Assembly: GCF_027107535.1 (NCBI RefSeq)
Contig: NZ_CP114283.1
Coordinates: forward strand, 5,828,001-5,892,000
Direction: 5' to 3'
From: Streptomyces aurantiacus
GTDB taxonomy: Bacteria > Actinomycetota > Actinomycetes > Streptomycetales > Streptomycetaceae
DNA: 64,000 bases
The translations under genes were made by a program, and so were the position numbers. Numbering within the stretch: position 1 is the first letter of the stretch; each line of letters opens with the position of its first letter. Shown here piece by piece: positions 27,941 to 35,883 of the stretch. The notes below the pieces were generated by a model. It made no database searches and was not told the DNA's origin. It worked only from the letters and a program-made list of their open reading frames with translations.

Positions 27941-28431
27941 TGCGACGACGTGCGACACGACGGCTTCCGGTGCGCCGGTACGCGGGGAGCCCGCTTCAAC
28001 TCCTGCTCCTGGCCTGCTCGTTCACTCTCGCCGGGTATGCGGGTGTGCGGCTGCTCGCAGACGACTGGCTCTCGGTCGCGCTGTGGTTCGTGGGCGCGGC
28101 GCTGGTGCACGACTTGGTGTTGCTGCCCCTGTACGCGGGCGCCGACCGGGCCGTCACGCGAGCGCTGGGCATGGCCGGCCGCCGGGAGTGGACGGTCTTC
28201 GTACGCGTCCCGGCGGCGCTCTCCGGTCTGCTGCTGCTGATCTGGTTTCCGTTGATCAGCGGGCAGGTGGCCGACCGCTATCGATCTGCCACCAGCATGT
28301 CCGGCGACGGGTTCCTGTCCCGTTGGCTGCTGATCACGGCGGTGCTGTTCGGCGGTTCGGCGGTACTGCTCCTGCTGAGGTCGCTGCGGTTGCGCAGGGC
28401 GACGAAGGAGCGGCCCCCGGCCGTCCACTGA
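27940..28431 (+). CDS. Small four-helix membrane protein coupled to the molybdopterin oxidoreductase
   Basis: 163 residues; its ATG overlaps the preceding stop. Four hydrophobic segments (about 15-33, 40-62, 85-108, 130-150) and an Arg-rich N-terminus. No recognised family and no haem motif beyond one His (LVHDLVLLPLYAG). The tight coupling suggests an assembly or electron-transfer partner of the oxidoreductase. Its last 154 bases overlap the convergent methyltransferase gene. Confidence 0.75.
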   Translation: MRRRATRRLPVRRYAGSPLQLLLLACSFTLAGYAGVRLLADDWLSVALWFVGAALVHDLVLLPLYAGADRAVTRALGMAGRREWTVFVRVPAALSGLLLLIWFPLISGQVADRYRSATSMSGDGFLSRWLLITAVLFGGSAVLLLLRSLRLRRATKERPPAVH

Positions 28432-29129
28432 CGCTCCGGGCGCCAGCCGGCGCGTGTCGCGAGCCGGAGCAGAGGCGGTGTGCCGAGGCGGGCCCAGGGG
28501 AAGTGCGGGCCGGCCGTGCCGTGAGTACCTGCGGCCAGGTGGACGACATGGACGGTGACCCGTTCGTCGACGTCTCCGTCCAGGACGGTCTCGACGAGCA
28601 ACAAGCCCTCTTGGTTGAGGAGTTGGGACATGCGCCGCAGGAGGGCCGCCGGATCACCGCCGATGCCGATGTTCCCGTCGATGAGAAGGGCGGTGTCCCA
28701 GCGCCCTTCTCCGGGGAGCGGTTCGAAGACCGAGCGCCGCAGCGCCTGGCCGCCGAGTCGCACGGTGCGGGCGACGGCTGCTTCGCTGACATCGACGCCC
28801 AGCGCGGGCCGGCCTCTGGCCGCGAGTTCCGCGACGAGCCGTCCCGGTCCGCACCCCACGTCGAGGACGGCCCCTTCGCAGTGGTCCAGAACCTTGATGT
28901 CGGTCGTGTCGGCGGTGGCGCACCAGCGTTCCACCTCCAGCGGCATCAGCCAGCCGTCGGTGCGGCGCAGGAAGAGCGGCCCGCGGCCGGTGGCCAGTGC
29001 CTCGGAGTACGGGTCGGCGGCCCACGGACGGGGGATGCCGACGGGCGCGAGGGGCCCGAGGGCCGCAGGGGGCGCGGGACGATCGGGGCCGGCCCCCCGA
29101 GACGACGTGATCTCGTGTGCGGTGCTCAT
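28278..29129 (-). CDS. Class I SAM-dependent methyltransferase of the glycosyltransferase operon
   Basis: 283 residues; start ATGA overlaps the DUF2064 stop. AdoMet motif I is VLDVGCGPGRLVAEL at about residues 88-102, then VDVSEAAV. The recognisable domain ends near SFVALRN at about residue 245. The last 35-40 residues run antisense through the end of the convergent membrane-protein gene and look non-conserved, so the stop has probably moved. Third gene of the operon with GT2 and DUF2064; the substrate is likely a glycolipid or sugar intermediate. Confidence 0.82.
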   Translation of the reverse strand: MSTAHEITSSRGAGPDRPAPPAALGPLAPVGIPRPWAADPYSEALATGRGPLFLRRTDGWLMPLEVERWCATADTTDIKVLDHCEGAVLDVGCGPGRLVAELAARGRPALGVDVSEAAVARTVRLGGQALRRSVFEPLPGEGRWDTALLIDGNIGIGGDPAALLRRMSQLLNQEGLLLVETVLDGDVDERVTVHVVHLAAGTHGTAGPHFPWARLGTPPLLRLATRAGWRPERQWTAGGRSFVALRNRSDLSRSSTAEPPNSTAVISSQRDRNPSPDMLVADR

Positions 29130-29743
29130 CGACGGGCAGCCGCCCCAAGACGTCCCAGCTCAGCGGCGAACCGGCTCTCCGGGGCCGCCAGGGCGACCGC
29201 CTCCGCGTCACGGGCCGTGTCCACGTCCCGGAGGCGCGGCAGCTCACGCACACGCAGGCCCGCGACGACGAGCCGCTCGAACTGCACGGCGCCCGTCGTG
29301 GGCGTCGACATCGGTACGCCGCGCAGCAGCCCGGGGTCGGGGTGGGCGAGCCCCAGCGCCCAGAAGCCGCCGTCCTCGGCCGGCCCGAAGTACGCGTCGC
29401 AGCCGGTGAAGTCCACGGTGAGCAGTTCCGGGGTCACCTGTGGGGTGTCCATGCCGATGAGCAGCGCGGGTCCGTCACAGGCGTCGAAGGCGGCGGCCAG
29501 CCGCTCGTCCAGGTCTCCCGCGCACTGCGGGACGACGTCGAAGCCGGGCGGCAGCCAGGGGCCCGGAGCGCCGTCGAGCACCAGCACACGACGCCGAGCG
29601 GGGGTGGCCGCCACCGCACACAGGGTGTCCGCGAGTGCCGCCTCGGCGAGCGCCGCAGCTTCCCCGGGCGTGAACGGCGGGGTGAGGCGGGTCTTGACCC
29701 GTCCCGGCCGCGGTTCCTTGGCGATGACGAGGAGTGTGGTCAC
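29126..29743 (-). CDS. DUF2064 (TIGR04282-type) nucleotidyltransferase/glycosyltransferase-like protein
   Basis: 205 residues from a GTG that overlaps the GT2 stop (GTGA). Opening motif LLVIAKEPRPGRVKTRLTPP and later ALLIGMDTPQVTPELL and GPAEDGGFWALGL are the signatures of this GT-A-fold family. It usually lies beside a GT2 gene of the kind found here, as in arsenosugar and rSAM-associated clusters. No radical-SAM gene is present in this cluster, so the product differs or is made elsewhere. Confidence 0.88.
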   Translation of the reverse strand: MTTLLVIAKEPRPGRVKTRLTPPFTPGEAAALAEAALADTLCAVAATPARRRVLVLDGAPGPWLPPGFDVVPQCAGDLDERLAAAFDACDGPALLIGMDTPQVTPELLTVDFTGCDAYFGPAEDGGFWALGLAHPDPGLLRGVPMSTPTTGAVQFERLVVAGLRVRELPRLRDVDTARDAEAVALAAPESRFAAELGRLGAAARR

Positions 29744-30498
29744 TGGGAGGTTCCTCCTGGAAGTACGGCGAATGAGCCGTTGACGGCCCCGTCGCGGGGG
29801 ACCGGTGGTTCGGCCAGGACCCGGCTCATGTCCCGTACCGCCTGCCAGGTGCCGCGCCAGGTGCCGGTGACCTTGGAGTCACCGGTGCGTGGCAGGTACG
29901 GCACGTCGTGCTCCACGACACGCCAGCCGGAGTCGGCGGCGCGGACGACCATCTGCAGCGGGTAGCCGCTGCGGCGGTCCGTGAGCGCGAGGCCGAGCAG
30001 TTGTTCGCGGCGGCCCGCACGGAGCGGTCCGAGGTCGTGCAGACGCAGCCCCGTGCGGCGGCGCATCATCCGTGCCAGCACGAGGTTGCCCGCCCTGGCG
30101 TGCGCGGGCCAGGTGCCACGGCCCTGCGGGCGGCGCCGCCCGAGCACGAGGTCGGACTCGCCCTGCTCCACCTCGCGGACGAAGGGCACGAGGAGGGACG
30201 GGTCGAGGGAGGCGTCGCAGTCGCAGAAGCACACGATGTCCGCGGTGGCCGCGGTCAGCCCGGCGTGGCAGGCGGCGCCGAAGCCGCGACGGGTCTCGTG
30301 CACGACGGTCGCGCCGAGGTTCCGGGCCAACTCCGGTGAGCCGTCCGTGGATCCGTTGTCCACCACCAGCGCACGCCATGTGGAGGGGATGCGGTCGAGC
30401 ACCCAGGGCAGGGCCTCGGCCTCGTTCAGACAGGGAAGAACCACGTCGACGGACGCCGTGGTCGTCGCCGCTTCCGATTGCGTTGCGGGAGAGGTCAT
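29740..30498 (-). CDS. Family 2 glycosyltransferase
   Basis: 252 residues from the ATG at 30498; an upstream GTG (30510) is also possible. GT-A fold: VDVVLPCLNEAEALPWVLD, VVDNGSTDGS and the metal-binding DxD pair Asp93/Asp95 in CFCDCDASLDP, similar to polyprenyl-phosphate glycosyltransferases. No C-terminal membrane anchor is seen. First gene of a three-gene operon with 4-base overlaps. A copy of the shared element lies 47 bases upstream, with a -10-like TAGGGT about 10 bases before the ATG. Confidence 0.9.
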   Translation of the reverse strand: MTSPATQSEAATTTASVDVVLPCLNEAEALPWVLDRIPSTWRALVVDNGSTDGSPELARNLGATVVHETRRGFGAACHAGLTAATADIVCFCDCDASLDPSLLVPFVREVEQGESDLVLGRRRPQGRGTWPAHARAGNLVLARMMRRRTGLRLHDLGPLRAGRREQLLGLALTDRRSGYPLQMVVRAADSGWRVVEHDVPYLPRTGDSKVTGTWRGTWQAVRDMSRVLAEPPVPRDGAVNGSFAVLPGGTSQ

Positions 30499-30545
30499 CA
30501 CGTGTTTCACCCTACGAAGACAAAGGGGATATAGCGGGCTCCGGC

Positions 30546-30566
30546 TTCTTACGAAACGCGGACGTC
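30546..30566 (-). promoter_or_regulatory. Shared regulatory element, copy 3 (GACGTC-N3-GTTTCGT-AAGAA)
   Basis: Reads GACGTC first on the minus strand, toward the GT2 operon, 47 bases from its ATG. In orientation and in distance to the -10-like sequence it matches copy 2 as seen from the oxidoreductase gene. The rest of the 308-base gap 30499-30806 shows no convincing gene. Confidence 0.65.
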
Positions 30567-30806
30567 GGGGCCGCGGGAGAGCGCGACCGGGGCATGCGGA
30601 AGCGGACCGCTTGCCTGAGTGGCGCAAGTCCCCGCACACCGGACCCACTTCATGGGGACACGACGTGACCCGGACACGGAAGACAGAGGGCTTCGCGCGA
30701 GGCACGGCCGGTTCACCACCGTCACCCGCGGGAACCCATGGATTGCACATCGCTTCGACCGGCCGGGAGTTGGAAGCACCATGCCTCGCGAAGAGAGCTG
30801 AATCCG

Positions 30807-31019
30807 ATGCCGACGCCTCAAGAGAGGTCACGGCGTGCGAGTACCGCGTTGCCGGCGACTTTCGCACTGGCCGTCGTTCTGAACCTGGCCGACGCGGTCT
30901 GGGACCCTTCCGGCGAGGCGTGGTTCGCCTCGCGCGTCGCCGTGTCGGTCCTCTTCACCGTCGCCCTGGTCGCGTTCGCGGCACAGCAGCTCAGGAACCG
31001 CGGACGCCAACGCCCTTGA
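30807..31019 (+). CDS. Small membrane protein, unknown
   Basis: 70 residues from the ATG at 30807, with AGAGAG upstream. Two hydrophobic stretches (about 12-25 and 38-58) and basic ends (RRAST, LRNRGRQRP). No family recognised. It lies alone between the divergent GT2 operon and the convergent SDR gene. Confidence 0.5.
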   Translation: MPTPQERSRRASTALPATFALAVVLNLADAVWDPSGEAWFASRVAVSVLFTVALVAFAAQQLRNRGRQRP

Positions 31020-31098
31020 GAACCGGCCGACCCTCGCTGCCTCATCGGCGCCGCCGGCCCGACAGCCGAGGAGCGCTCCCTCGCTGCCGGGCCGAGCG

Positions 31099-32094
31099 CT
31101 ACTCGCCGCGCAGCCTGGCCGTCGCGAATTCCCGCATGCCCTCCTCGAACCCGACTTCGGGTTTCCAGGCCAACTCGCCTCGCAGCCGCGCCGAGTCCGC
31201 CGTGATGTGGCGTACGTCCCCCAGTCGGTACTCCCCCGTCACCACGGGCTCAGGACCGCCGTAGGCGGAGGCCAGTGCCTGCGCCATCCGGCCGACCGTG
31301 TGGGGCTCGCCGCTGCCGGTGTTGTACGCGACCAGGGATCCGGCCCGGGGTCCGGCCTCCAGCGCGGCCACGTTCGCCGCCGCCACATCGCGTACGTGCA
31401 CGAAGTCCCGGCGCTGGCCCCCGTCCTCGAAGACGCGCGGGGCCTCGCCCCGGGCGAGTGCGGACCGGAAGAAGGACGCGACCCCCGCGTACGGGGTGTC
31501 GCGCGGCATGCCCGGCCCGTAGACGTTGTGGTAGCGCAACGAGATCGCGGAGCCGTCCGTGGACCGGGCCCACGCCGCCGCCAGATGCTCCTGGGCCAGC
31601 TTGGTCGTCGCGTACACGTTCCTGGGGTCGACCGGAGCGTCCTCGCCGACCAGCCCCGGCGTCAACGCCTCCTGGCACCGCGGGCACCGGGGCTCGAACC
31701 GCCCCGCGTCGAGGTCCGCCACGGTCCGGGGGCCGGGTCGCACGGTCCCGTGCCACTCGCAGGCGTACGAGCCCTCGCCGTACACCACCATCGACCCAGC
31801 CAGCACGAGCTGTCGTACTCCCGCGTCGGCCATGGCGGCGAGCAGCACCGCCGTACCGACGTCGTTGTGCGACACGTAGTCGACCGCGTCCGAGAACCCC
31901 TTCCCGAGCCCCACCATCGCCGCCTGATGACAGACGGCGTCCACGCCCGGCAGTGCGGCGGCGACCGCCGCCGCGTCGCGCACGTCCGGACCGTCGCGCA
32001 GGTCGAACACGACCGCCTCGTGCCCCCGCGCGGTCAGCGCCTCGACGACATGACACCCGATGAACCCGGCTCCGCCGGTGACCAGTACTCGCAT
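31099..32094 (-). CDS. Extended SDR (NAD-dependent epimerase/dehydratase) with an embedded Cys/His ribbon
   Basis: 331 residues from the ATG at 32094. Rossmann motif TGGAGFIG at residues 6-13, catalytic Tyr161/Lys165 in YATTK, and the nucleotide-sugar epimerase-type C-terminal part (RDFVHVRDVAAANVAAL). Between the Ser-containing strand (SMVVYGEG) and the Tyr there is an insert of about 45 residues with CxxH (Cys112, His115) and CxxC (Cys137, Cys140), likely a zinc ribbon. A -10-like TAGCGT lies 7 bases before the ATG (possibly leaderless). Probably makes or modifies a nucleotide sugar for the neighbouring glycosyltransferases. Confidence 0.88.
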   Translation of the reverse strand: MRVLVTGGAGFIGCHVVEALTARGHEAVVFDLRDGPDVRDAAAVAAALPGVDAVCHQAAMVGLGKGFSDAVDYVSHNDVGTAVLLAAMADAGVRQLVLAGSMVVYGEGSYACEWHGTVRPGPRTVADLDAGRFEPRCPRCQEALTPGLVGEDAPVDPRNVYATTKLAQEHLAAAWARSTDGSAISLRYHNVYGPGMPRDTPYAGVASFFRSALARGEAPRVFEDGGQRRDFVHVRDVAAANVAALEAGPRAGSLVAYNTGSGEPHTVGRMAQALASAYGGPEPVVTGEYRLGDVRHITADSARLRGELAWKPEVGFEEGMREFATARLRGE

Positions 32095-32144
32095 ACACGA
32101 GACGCTAGGACCACCAGCGCGTCGTGGGGCAGCCACGCGCCCAT

Positions 32145-32165
32145 GACGTCACAGGCCCGTAAGAC
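32145..32165 (+). promoter_or_regulatory. Weak fourth copy of the shared element, upstream of the SDR gene
   Basis: GACGTC-ACA-GGCCCGT-AAGAC: the GACGTC block, CGT and AAGA are kept, but three positions of GTTTCGT differ. It lies 50 bases from the SDR ATG in the same orientation and distance as copies 1 and 2 relative to their minus-strand genes. Confidence 0.4.
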
Positions 32166-32335
32166 CTCGGCAGCCCTCGGACCTCACCCCCGCGGACCCG
32201 CGCGAGTGGCCGTCGCCATCGTCCGCACGATGTCCACGACAGGGCACGACGAGCGGCTGACGCACCGACCGGGACGGCGCCGGGCGCCGACGCTTCCGTT
32301 TGCGGCCCAAAGGGTCCTCGCGGGAGGGTTCGGGG

Positions 32336-32788
32336 GTGACCACCCTGCTGATCGTGCATCACACGCCCTCGCCCAACTGCCAGGCGATGTTCGAAGCCGT
32401 CGTCTCCGGCGCGAACGACCCGGAGATCGAGGGCGTACGCGTTGTCCGACGGGCGGCGCTGGCCGCCACGGCCGCCGACGTGCTGGCCGCCGACGGATAC
32501 CTCCTCGGCACTCCGGCCAACCTGGGCTACATGTCCGGTGCCCTGAAGCACTTCTTCGACCAGGTCTACTACCCCTGCCTGGACGCGACACGAGGCCGAC
32601 CCTTCGGCTTCTACGTCCACGGGGGCAACGACGTCACCGGAGCGGTGCGGGGCATCGAGTCGCTCACCAAGGGCCTGGGCTGGCAGCGTTCCGCCGAGGC
32701 CGTGACCGTGACGGGCGAGCCGAACAAGGCGGACATCGAGGCGTGCCGGGAGCTGGGGGCCACCCTCGCCGCGGGGCTGATGAGCTGA
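32336..32788 (+). CDS. Flavodoxin-like NAD(P)H-dependent oxidoreductase
   Basis: 150 residues from the GTG at 32336 with GGGAGGG upstream. FMN-binding features of the flavodoxin fold: LLIVHHTPSPNCQAM at the N-terminus, then DGYLLGTPANLGYMSGALKHFFDQ and a third loop YVHGGND. Small WrbA/NADPH-dependent FMN reductase-like protein. Divergent from the SDR gene. Confidence 0.87.
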   Translation: MTTLLIVHHTPSPNCQAMFEAVVSGANDPEIEGVRVVRRAALAATAADVLAADGYLLGTPANLGYMSGALKHFFDQVYYPCLDATRGRPFGFYVHGGNDVTGAVRGIESLTKGLGWQRSAEAVTVTGEPNKADIEACRELGATLAAGLMS

Positions 32789-32978
32789 CCGAGTCGCCCG
32801 GAAGGGATGGGCAGGCGGGTCGCACGGAGGAGCCGGTACAGGCGCCGAGCACGTCCGCGGCAGCCCTGGTCAGCGACCGGACCCGGCAATGCGGACCCCG
32901 CGCCACGCACCGGGGCGGCTGCGCCGCTCGGCGCAGGACCGGAACGAATCCGATGTCTGCGAGAGGCGGTGGGTGGAC

Positions 32979-33845
32979 ATGTCCGCCGACTGGGAATGGG
33001 ACGAGACGCTGTTCGCGGGCACGGCGGCCCACTACCGGCGCGGAAGGCTGCCGTACGCCCCCGCCCTGGCGGACGTACTGGCCGAGACTCTCGGGCTCGA
33101 CGGACGAGGAACCCTCATCGACGTGGGATGCGGGCCGGGCACCCTCGCGCTGACCCTGGCGCACCTGTTCGGCGGGATCGTCGGTGTGGACCCGGACCGC
33201 GGGATGATCGCCGAAGCCTCCCGCGAAGCCGCCGAGCGTGCCCTGACCGGGAAGGCGCGGTGGGTGCGGGCCCGGGCGGAGGATCTGCCCGCCGGTCTCG
33301 GCACGTTCAGCGTCGCGGCCTTCGGCCAGTCGTTCCACTGGATGGACCGCGAGCTGGTGGCCGCGACCATCCGGGACATGCTCCGGCCCGGCGGGGCGCT
33401 CGTGCACATCTCCGACCTCAAGTCGGAGACGAGGTCGGTCGACGGGCTTGGGCATCCGGCAGTGCCCGGTGCGGACTTGGAGGAGTTGGTCAGGCGCTAT
33501 CTGGGGCCTGTCCGACGGGCCGGCCGAGGGGTGCTGCCGCGGGGAACGCCCGGCGATGAGGCTTCGGTGTTCGCCCGGGCGGGATTCGCCGGCCCCGAGC
33601 GTCATGTCGTCCCCGGCGGACAGGCACTGGAACGCACGAGTGACGACGTCGTCGCGGGGGTGTTCTCCATGTCGTTCTCGGCTCCGCACCTGTTCGGCCC
33701 GCGCCGCGACGACTTCGAGGCAGACCTGCGCCGGGTACTGCGGGAGGCGTCCCCCTCGGGTCTGTTCTCCGAACGCCTGCCGAGCACCGAGGTGTTCGTC
33801 TGGCGGAAGGGTCCTGCCGGGCCGACGTCTCCACCGGCCTCCTGA
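32979..33845 (+). CDS. Class I SAM-dependent methyltransferase
   Basis: 288 residues from the ATG at 32979 (GAGAGGCGGTG upstream). AdoMet motif I LIDVGCGPGTLALTLA at about residues 46-61, acidic VGVDPDRGM, and FSVAAFGQSFHWMDRE, the Methyltransf_11/ubiE pattern also found in the protein at 8433. Substrate unknown; 190 bases behind the flavodoxin-like gene, so probably separately transcribed. Confidence 0.87.
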   Translation: MSADWEWDETLFAGTAAHYRRGRLPYAPALADVLAETLGLDGRGTLIDVGCGPGTLALTLAHLFGGIVGVDPDRGMIAEASREAAERALTGKARWVRARAEDLPAGLGTFSVAAFGQSFHWMDRELVAATIRDMLRPGGALVHISDLKSETRSVDGLGHPAVPGADLEELVRRYLGPVRRAGRGVLPRGTPGDEASVFARAGFAGPERHVVPGGQALERTSDDVVAGVFSMSFSAPHLFGPRRDDFEADLRRVLREASPSGLFSERLPSTEVFVWRKGPAGPTSPPAS

Positions 33846-33941
33846 GCCCGCCAGGAAGGCATCCCACGGTCGGGCGATGAGGCGGGGGCTCCACGCCCAC
33901 CCGCCGTTCATGATGATGAACACCAATCACCTACACGTCTA

Positions 33942-33971
33942 TTGACGCCCCGCATCGCCAGCCTCTAACTT
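33942..33971 (+). promoter_or_regulatory. Candidate promoter of the pectate lyase gene
   Basis: TTGACG at 33942-33947 and CTAACT (33965-33970, 17-base spacer) or TAACTT (18-base spacer) make a good housekeeping-type promoter. A LacI-type palindrome begins 4-5 bases further on. The 342-base gap 33846-34187 holds this promoter, that operator and a leader of about 210 bases; no gene seen. Confidence 0.6.
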
Positions 33972-33975
33972 CCGG

Positions 33976-33987
33976 GAAAGCGCTTTC
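33976..33987. promoter_or_regulatory. LacI-type operator GAAAGCGCTTTC
   Basis: Perfect 12-bp palindrome with a central CG, the typical LacI/GalR and cre-like architecture, placed over the predicted start point of the pectate lyase transcript. No LacI gene lies nearby, so a regulator encoded elsewhere must act. It differs from the CGAACCGGTTCG operators near 3 kb. Confidence 0.7.
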
Positions 33988-34187
33988 TCCCCTTGCGATG
34001 CAGTGTCCCCGTCATGCGACCGGTTCATGTATTCGAACCTGCAACTTTGCCACATGCGAGACCCCGGAACTACGGGGCCGGCACGCCTCACCGGCAGCTC
34101 GGGCGCACTGAACGTCCCACCGCACAGTTCCTCGGCACTCGTTCACCGAACTCCGGTCGGACGAGCCAAGCAACCTGGAGACGAACG

Positions 34188-35762
34188 ATGCAACCGAGAC
34201 CAGTGACAGCGTCCCTCGCCCTCGTGGCCGGCACACTCGTCGCACTCTCCGGCACCACGGCACACGCCGCGACCACCCGGTACGAGGCCGAGACCTCCCC
34301 GGCGATCTGCACAGGCACCATCGACTCCGACTGGGCCGGCTACACCGGCAGCGGGTTCTGCAACGGCACCAACGCGACCGGCGCCCACGCGCAGTTCACG
34401 GTGACCGCAGCCGCGTCAGGAACGGCGACGCTCAAGGTCCGGTTCGCCAACGGAACCACCGCCGCGCGGCCCGCGAGTCTCACGGTGAACGGCTCGGCGG
34501 CCACCTCGGTCTCGTTCGAGGGCACCGGCGCCTGGGGGACATGGGCGACGAAGACGCTCACCGTGCCGGTGACGGCGGGCAGCAACACCATCCGCCTCAG
34601 CCCCACCAACGCGGGCGGCCTGCCCAACATCGACCACCTCGACGCCGAGACGGGCGACACGACCCCGCCGCCGTCGAGCAGCGCGCTGTACGTGGCACCG
34701 GGCGGCACCGACAGCGCGGCCGGAACACAGTCGGCACCGACGACACTCACCTCGGCGATCACCCGCATCACACCCGGCGGGACGATCTACATGCGCGGCG
34801 GGACCTACCGGCCCTCGCAGACCATCACCATCCCGGCGGGCAACAACGGCACCGCGAGCGCCCGGACGAAACTCTCCGCCTATCCGGGTGAGACCCCGGT
34901 GCTGGACTTCTCGGCCCAGAGCGAGGACACGGCGAACCGCGGGCTGGCCGTCAACGGATCGTACTGGCACGTCTCCGGCATCGTCGTCGAGCGGGCCGGC
35001 GACAACGGCATCTTCGTCGGCGGCAGCAACAACGTCTTCGAGCGCACGGTGACCCGCTACAACCGGGACACGGGTCTGCAGCTCTCGCGGATGCTGTCCA
35101 GTACCCCCAAGGAACAGTGGCCGTCCAACAACCTCGTCCTCGGCGCGGAGTCGCACGACAACGCCGACTCGGACGGCGAGGACGCCGACGGATTCGCTGC
35201 GAAGCTCACCTCCGGCCCCGGCAACGTCTTCCGTTACGCGGTGGCCCACAACAACATCGACGACGGCTGGGACCTCTACACCAAGTCGGACACGGGAGCC
35301 ATCGGCCCGGTGACGATCGAGGACTCCCTCGCCCTCGACAACGGCACCCTCAGCAACGGCGGCCAGGCCGGCAACGGCGACCGCAACGGCTACAAGCTCG
35401 GCGGCGAGGACATCGGGGTCAACCACGTCATCCGGCGCAACATCGCCTACAACAACGGCAAGCACGGGTTCACCTACAACAGGAACCTCGGCAGCATGAC
35501 GGTGTCGGACAACGTCAGCATCGACAACGAGGAGCGCAACTACTCGTTCGACGCGGGCAGTTCGGTGTTCCGCGGCAACACGTCGTGCCGCGGAGGCAGC
35601 GGGACGAACGACAGGATCGTGGGCAACACCGACAGCTCGAACCAGTTCTGGTCCGGCACGAACGGCTCCCGGTGCTCCTCGTACAGCGGCGCCCTCAAGT
35701 GGTCCTTCGCCGCGGACGGCCGCCTCGTGGTGACCTTCGGCGGCAACCAGGTCACGCCGTAA
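34188..35762 (+). CDS. Secreted family PL9 pectate lyase with N-terminal carbohydrate-binding module
   Basis: 524 residues from the ATG at 34188 (GGAGAC upstream). Signal peptide to about residue 28 (TTAHAA). A CBM35/CBM6-like module (residues 29-160) is followed by a short Pro/Ser linker and a right-handed beta-helix. PL9 signatures: Asp334 in DADGF, the calcium-binding cluster DDGWD at 358-362 and the probable catalytic base Lys403 in NGYKLGG. These correspond to the Ca2+ Asp set and Lys known in Pel9A-type enzymes. It depolymerises polygalacturonate by beta-elimination. Monocistronic, with a LacI-type operator upstream and a strong terminator behind. Confidence 0.92.
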   Translation: MQPRPVTASLALVAGTLVALSGTTAHAATTRYEAETSPAICTGTIDSDWAGYTGSGFCNGTNATGAHAQFTVTAAASGTATLKVRFANGTTAARPASLTVNGSAATSVSFEGTGAWGTWATKTLTVPVTAGSNTIRLSPTNAGGLPNIDHLDAETGDTTPPPSSSALYVAPGGTDSAAGTQSAPTTLTSAITRITPGGTIYMRGGTYRPSQTITIPAGNNGTASARTKLSAYPGETPVLDFSAQSEDTANRGLAVNGSYWHVSGIVVERAGDNGIFVGGSNNVFERTVTRYNRDTGLQLSRMLSSTPKEQWPSNNLVLGAESHDNADSDGEDADGFAAKLTSGPGNVFRYAVAHNNIDDGWDLYTKSDTGAIGPVTIEDSLALDNGTLSNGGQAGNGDRNGYKLGGEDIGVNHVIRRNIAYNNGKHGFTYNRNLGSMTVSDNVSIDNEERNYSFDAGSSVFRGNTSCRGGSGTNDRIVGNTDSSNQFWSGTNGSRCSSYSGALKWSFAADGRLVVTFGGNQVTP

Positions 35763-35803
35763 CCGATCCCACCGCCGACCGAGTGTCGGAGGCGGCAACG
35801 CCC

Positions 35804-35842
35804 CGGCCGGCCCGTCCGATGCATCCGGACGGGCCGGCCGGC
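35804..35842. terminator. Bidirectional terminator between pectate lyase and GNAT genes
   Basis: Perfect 16-bp stem (CCGGCCGGCCCGTCCG and complement) with a 7-base loop, lying between convergent genes. Confidence 0.85.
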
Positions 35843-35883
35843 CCGCGACCTGCACTGGACTTGTGCGTACGCAGGCGCCCTCG

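Noticed and set aside
30619..30801. 60-residue frame between the GT2 operon and the small membrane protein
   Set aside because: No ribosome site, no recognisable family and unusual composition; start codon only by chance.
34009..34022. CGACCGGTTCA in the pectate lyase leader, similar to the 3-kb LacI operator
   Set aside because: Two mismatches destroy the symmetry; the GAAAGCGCTTTC site just upstream is a better operator.
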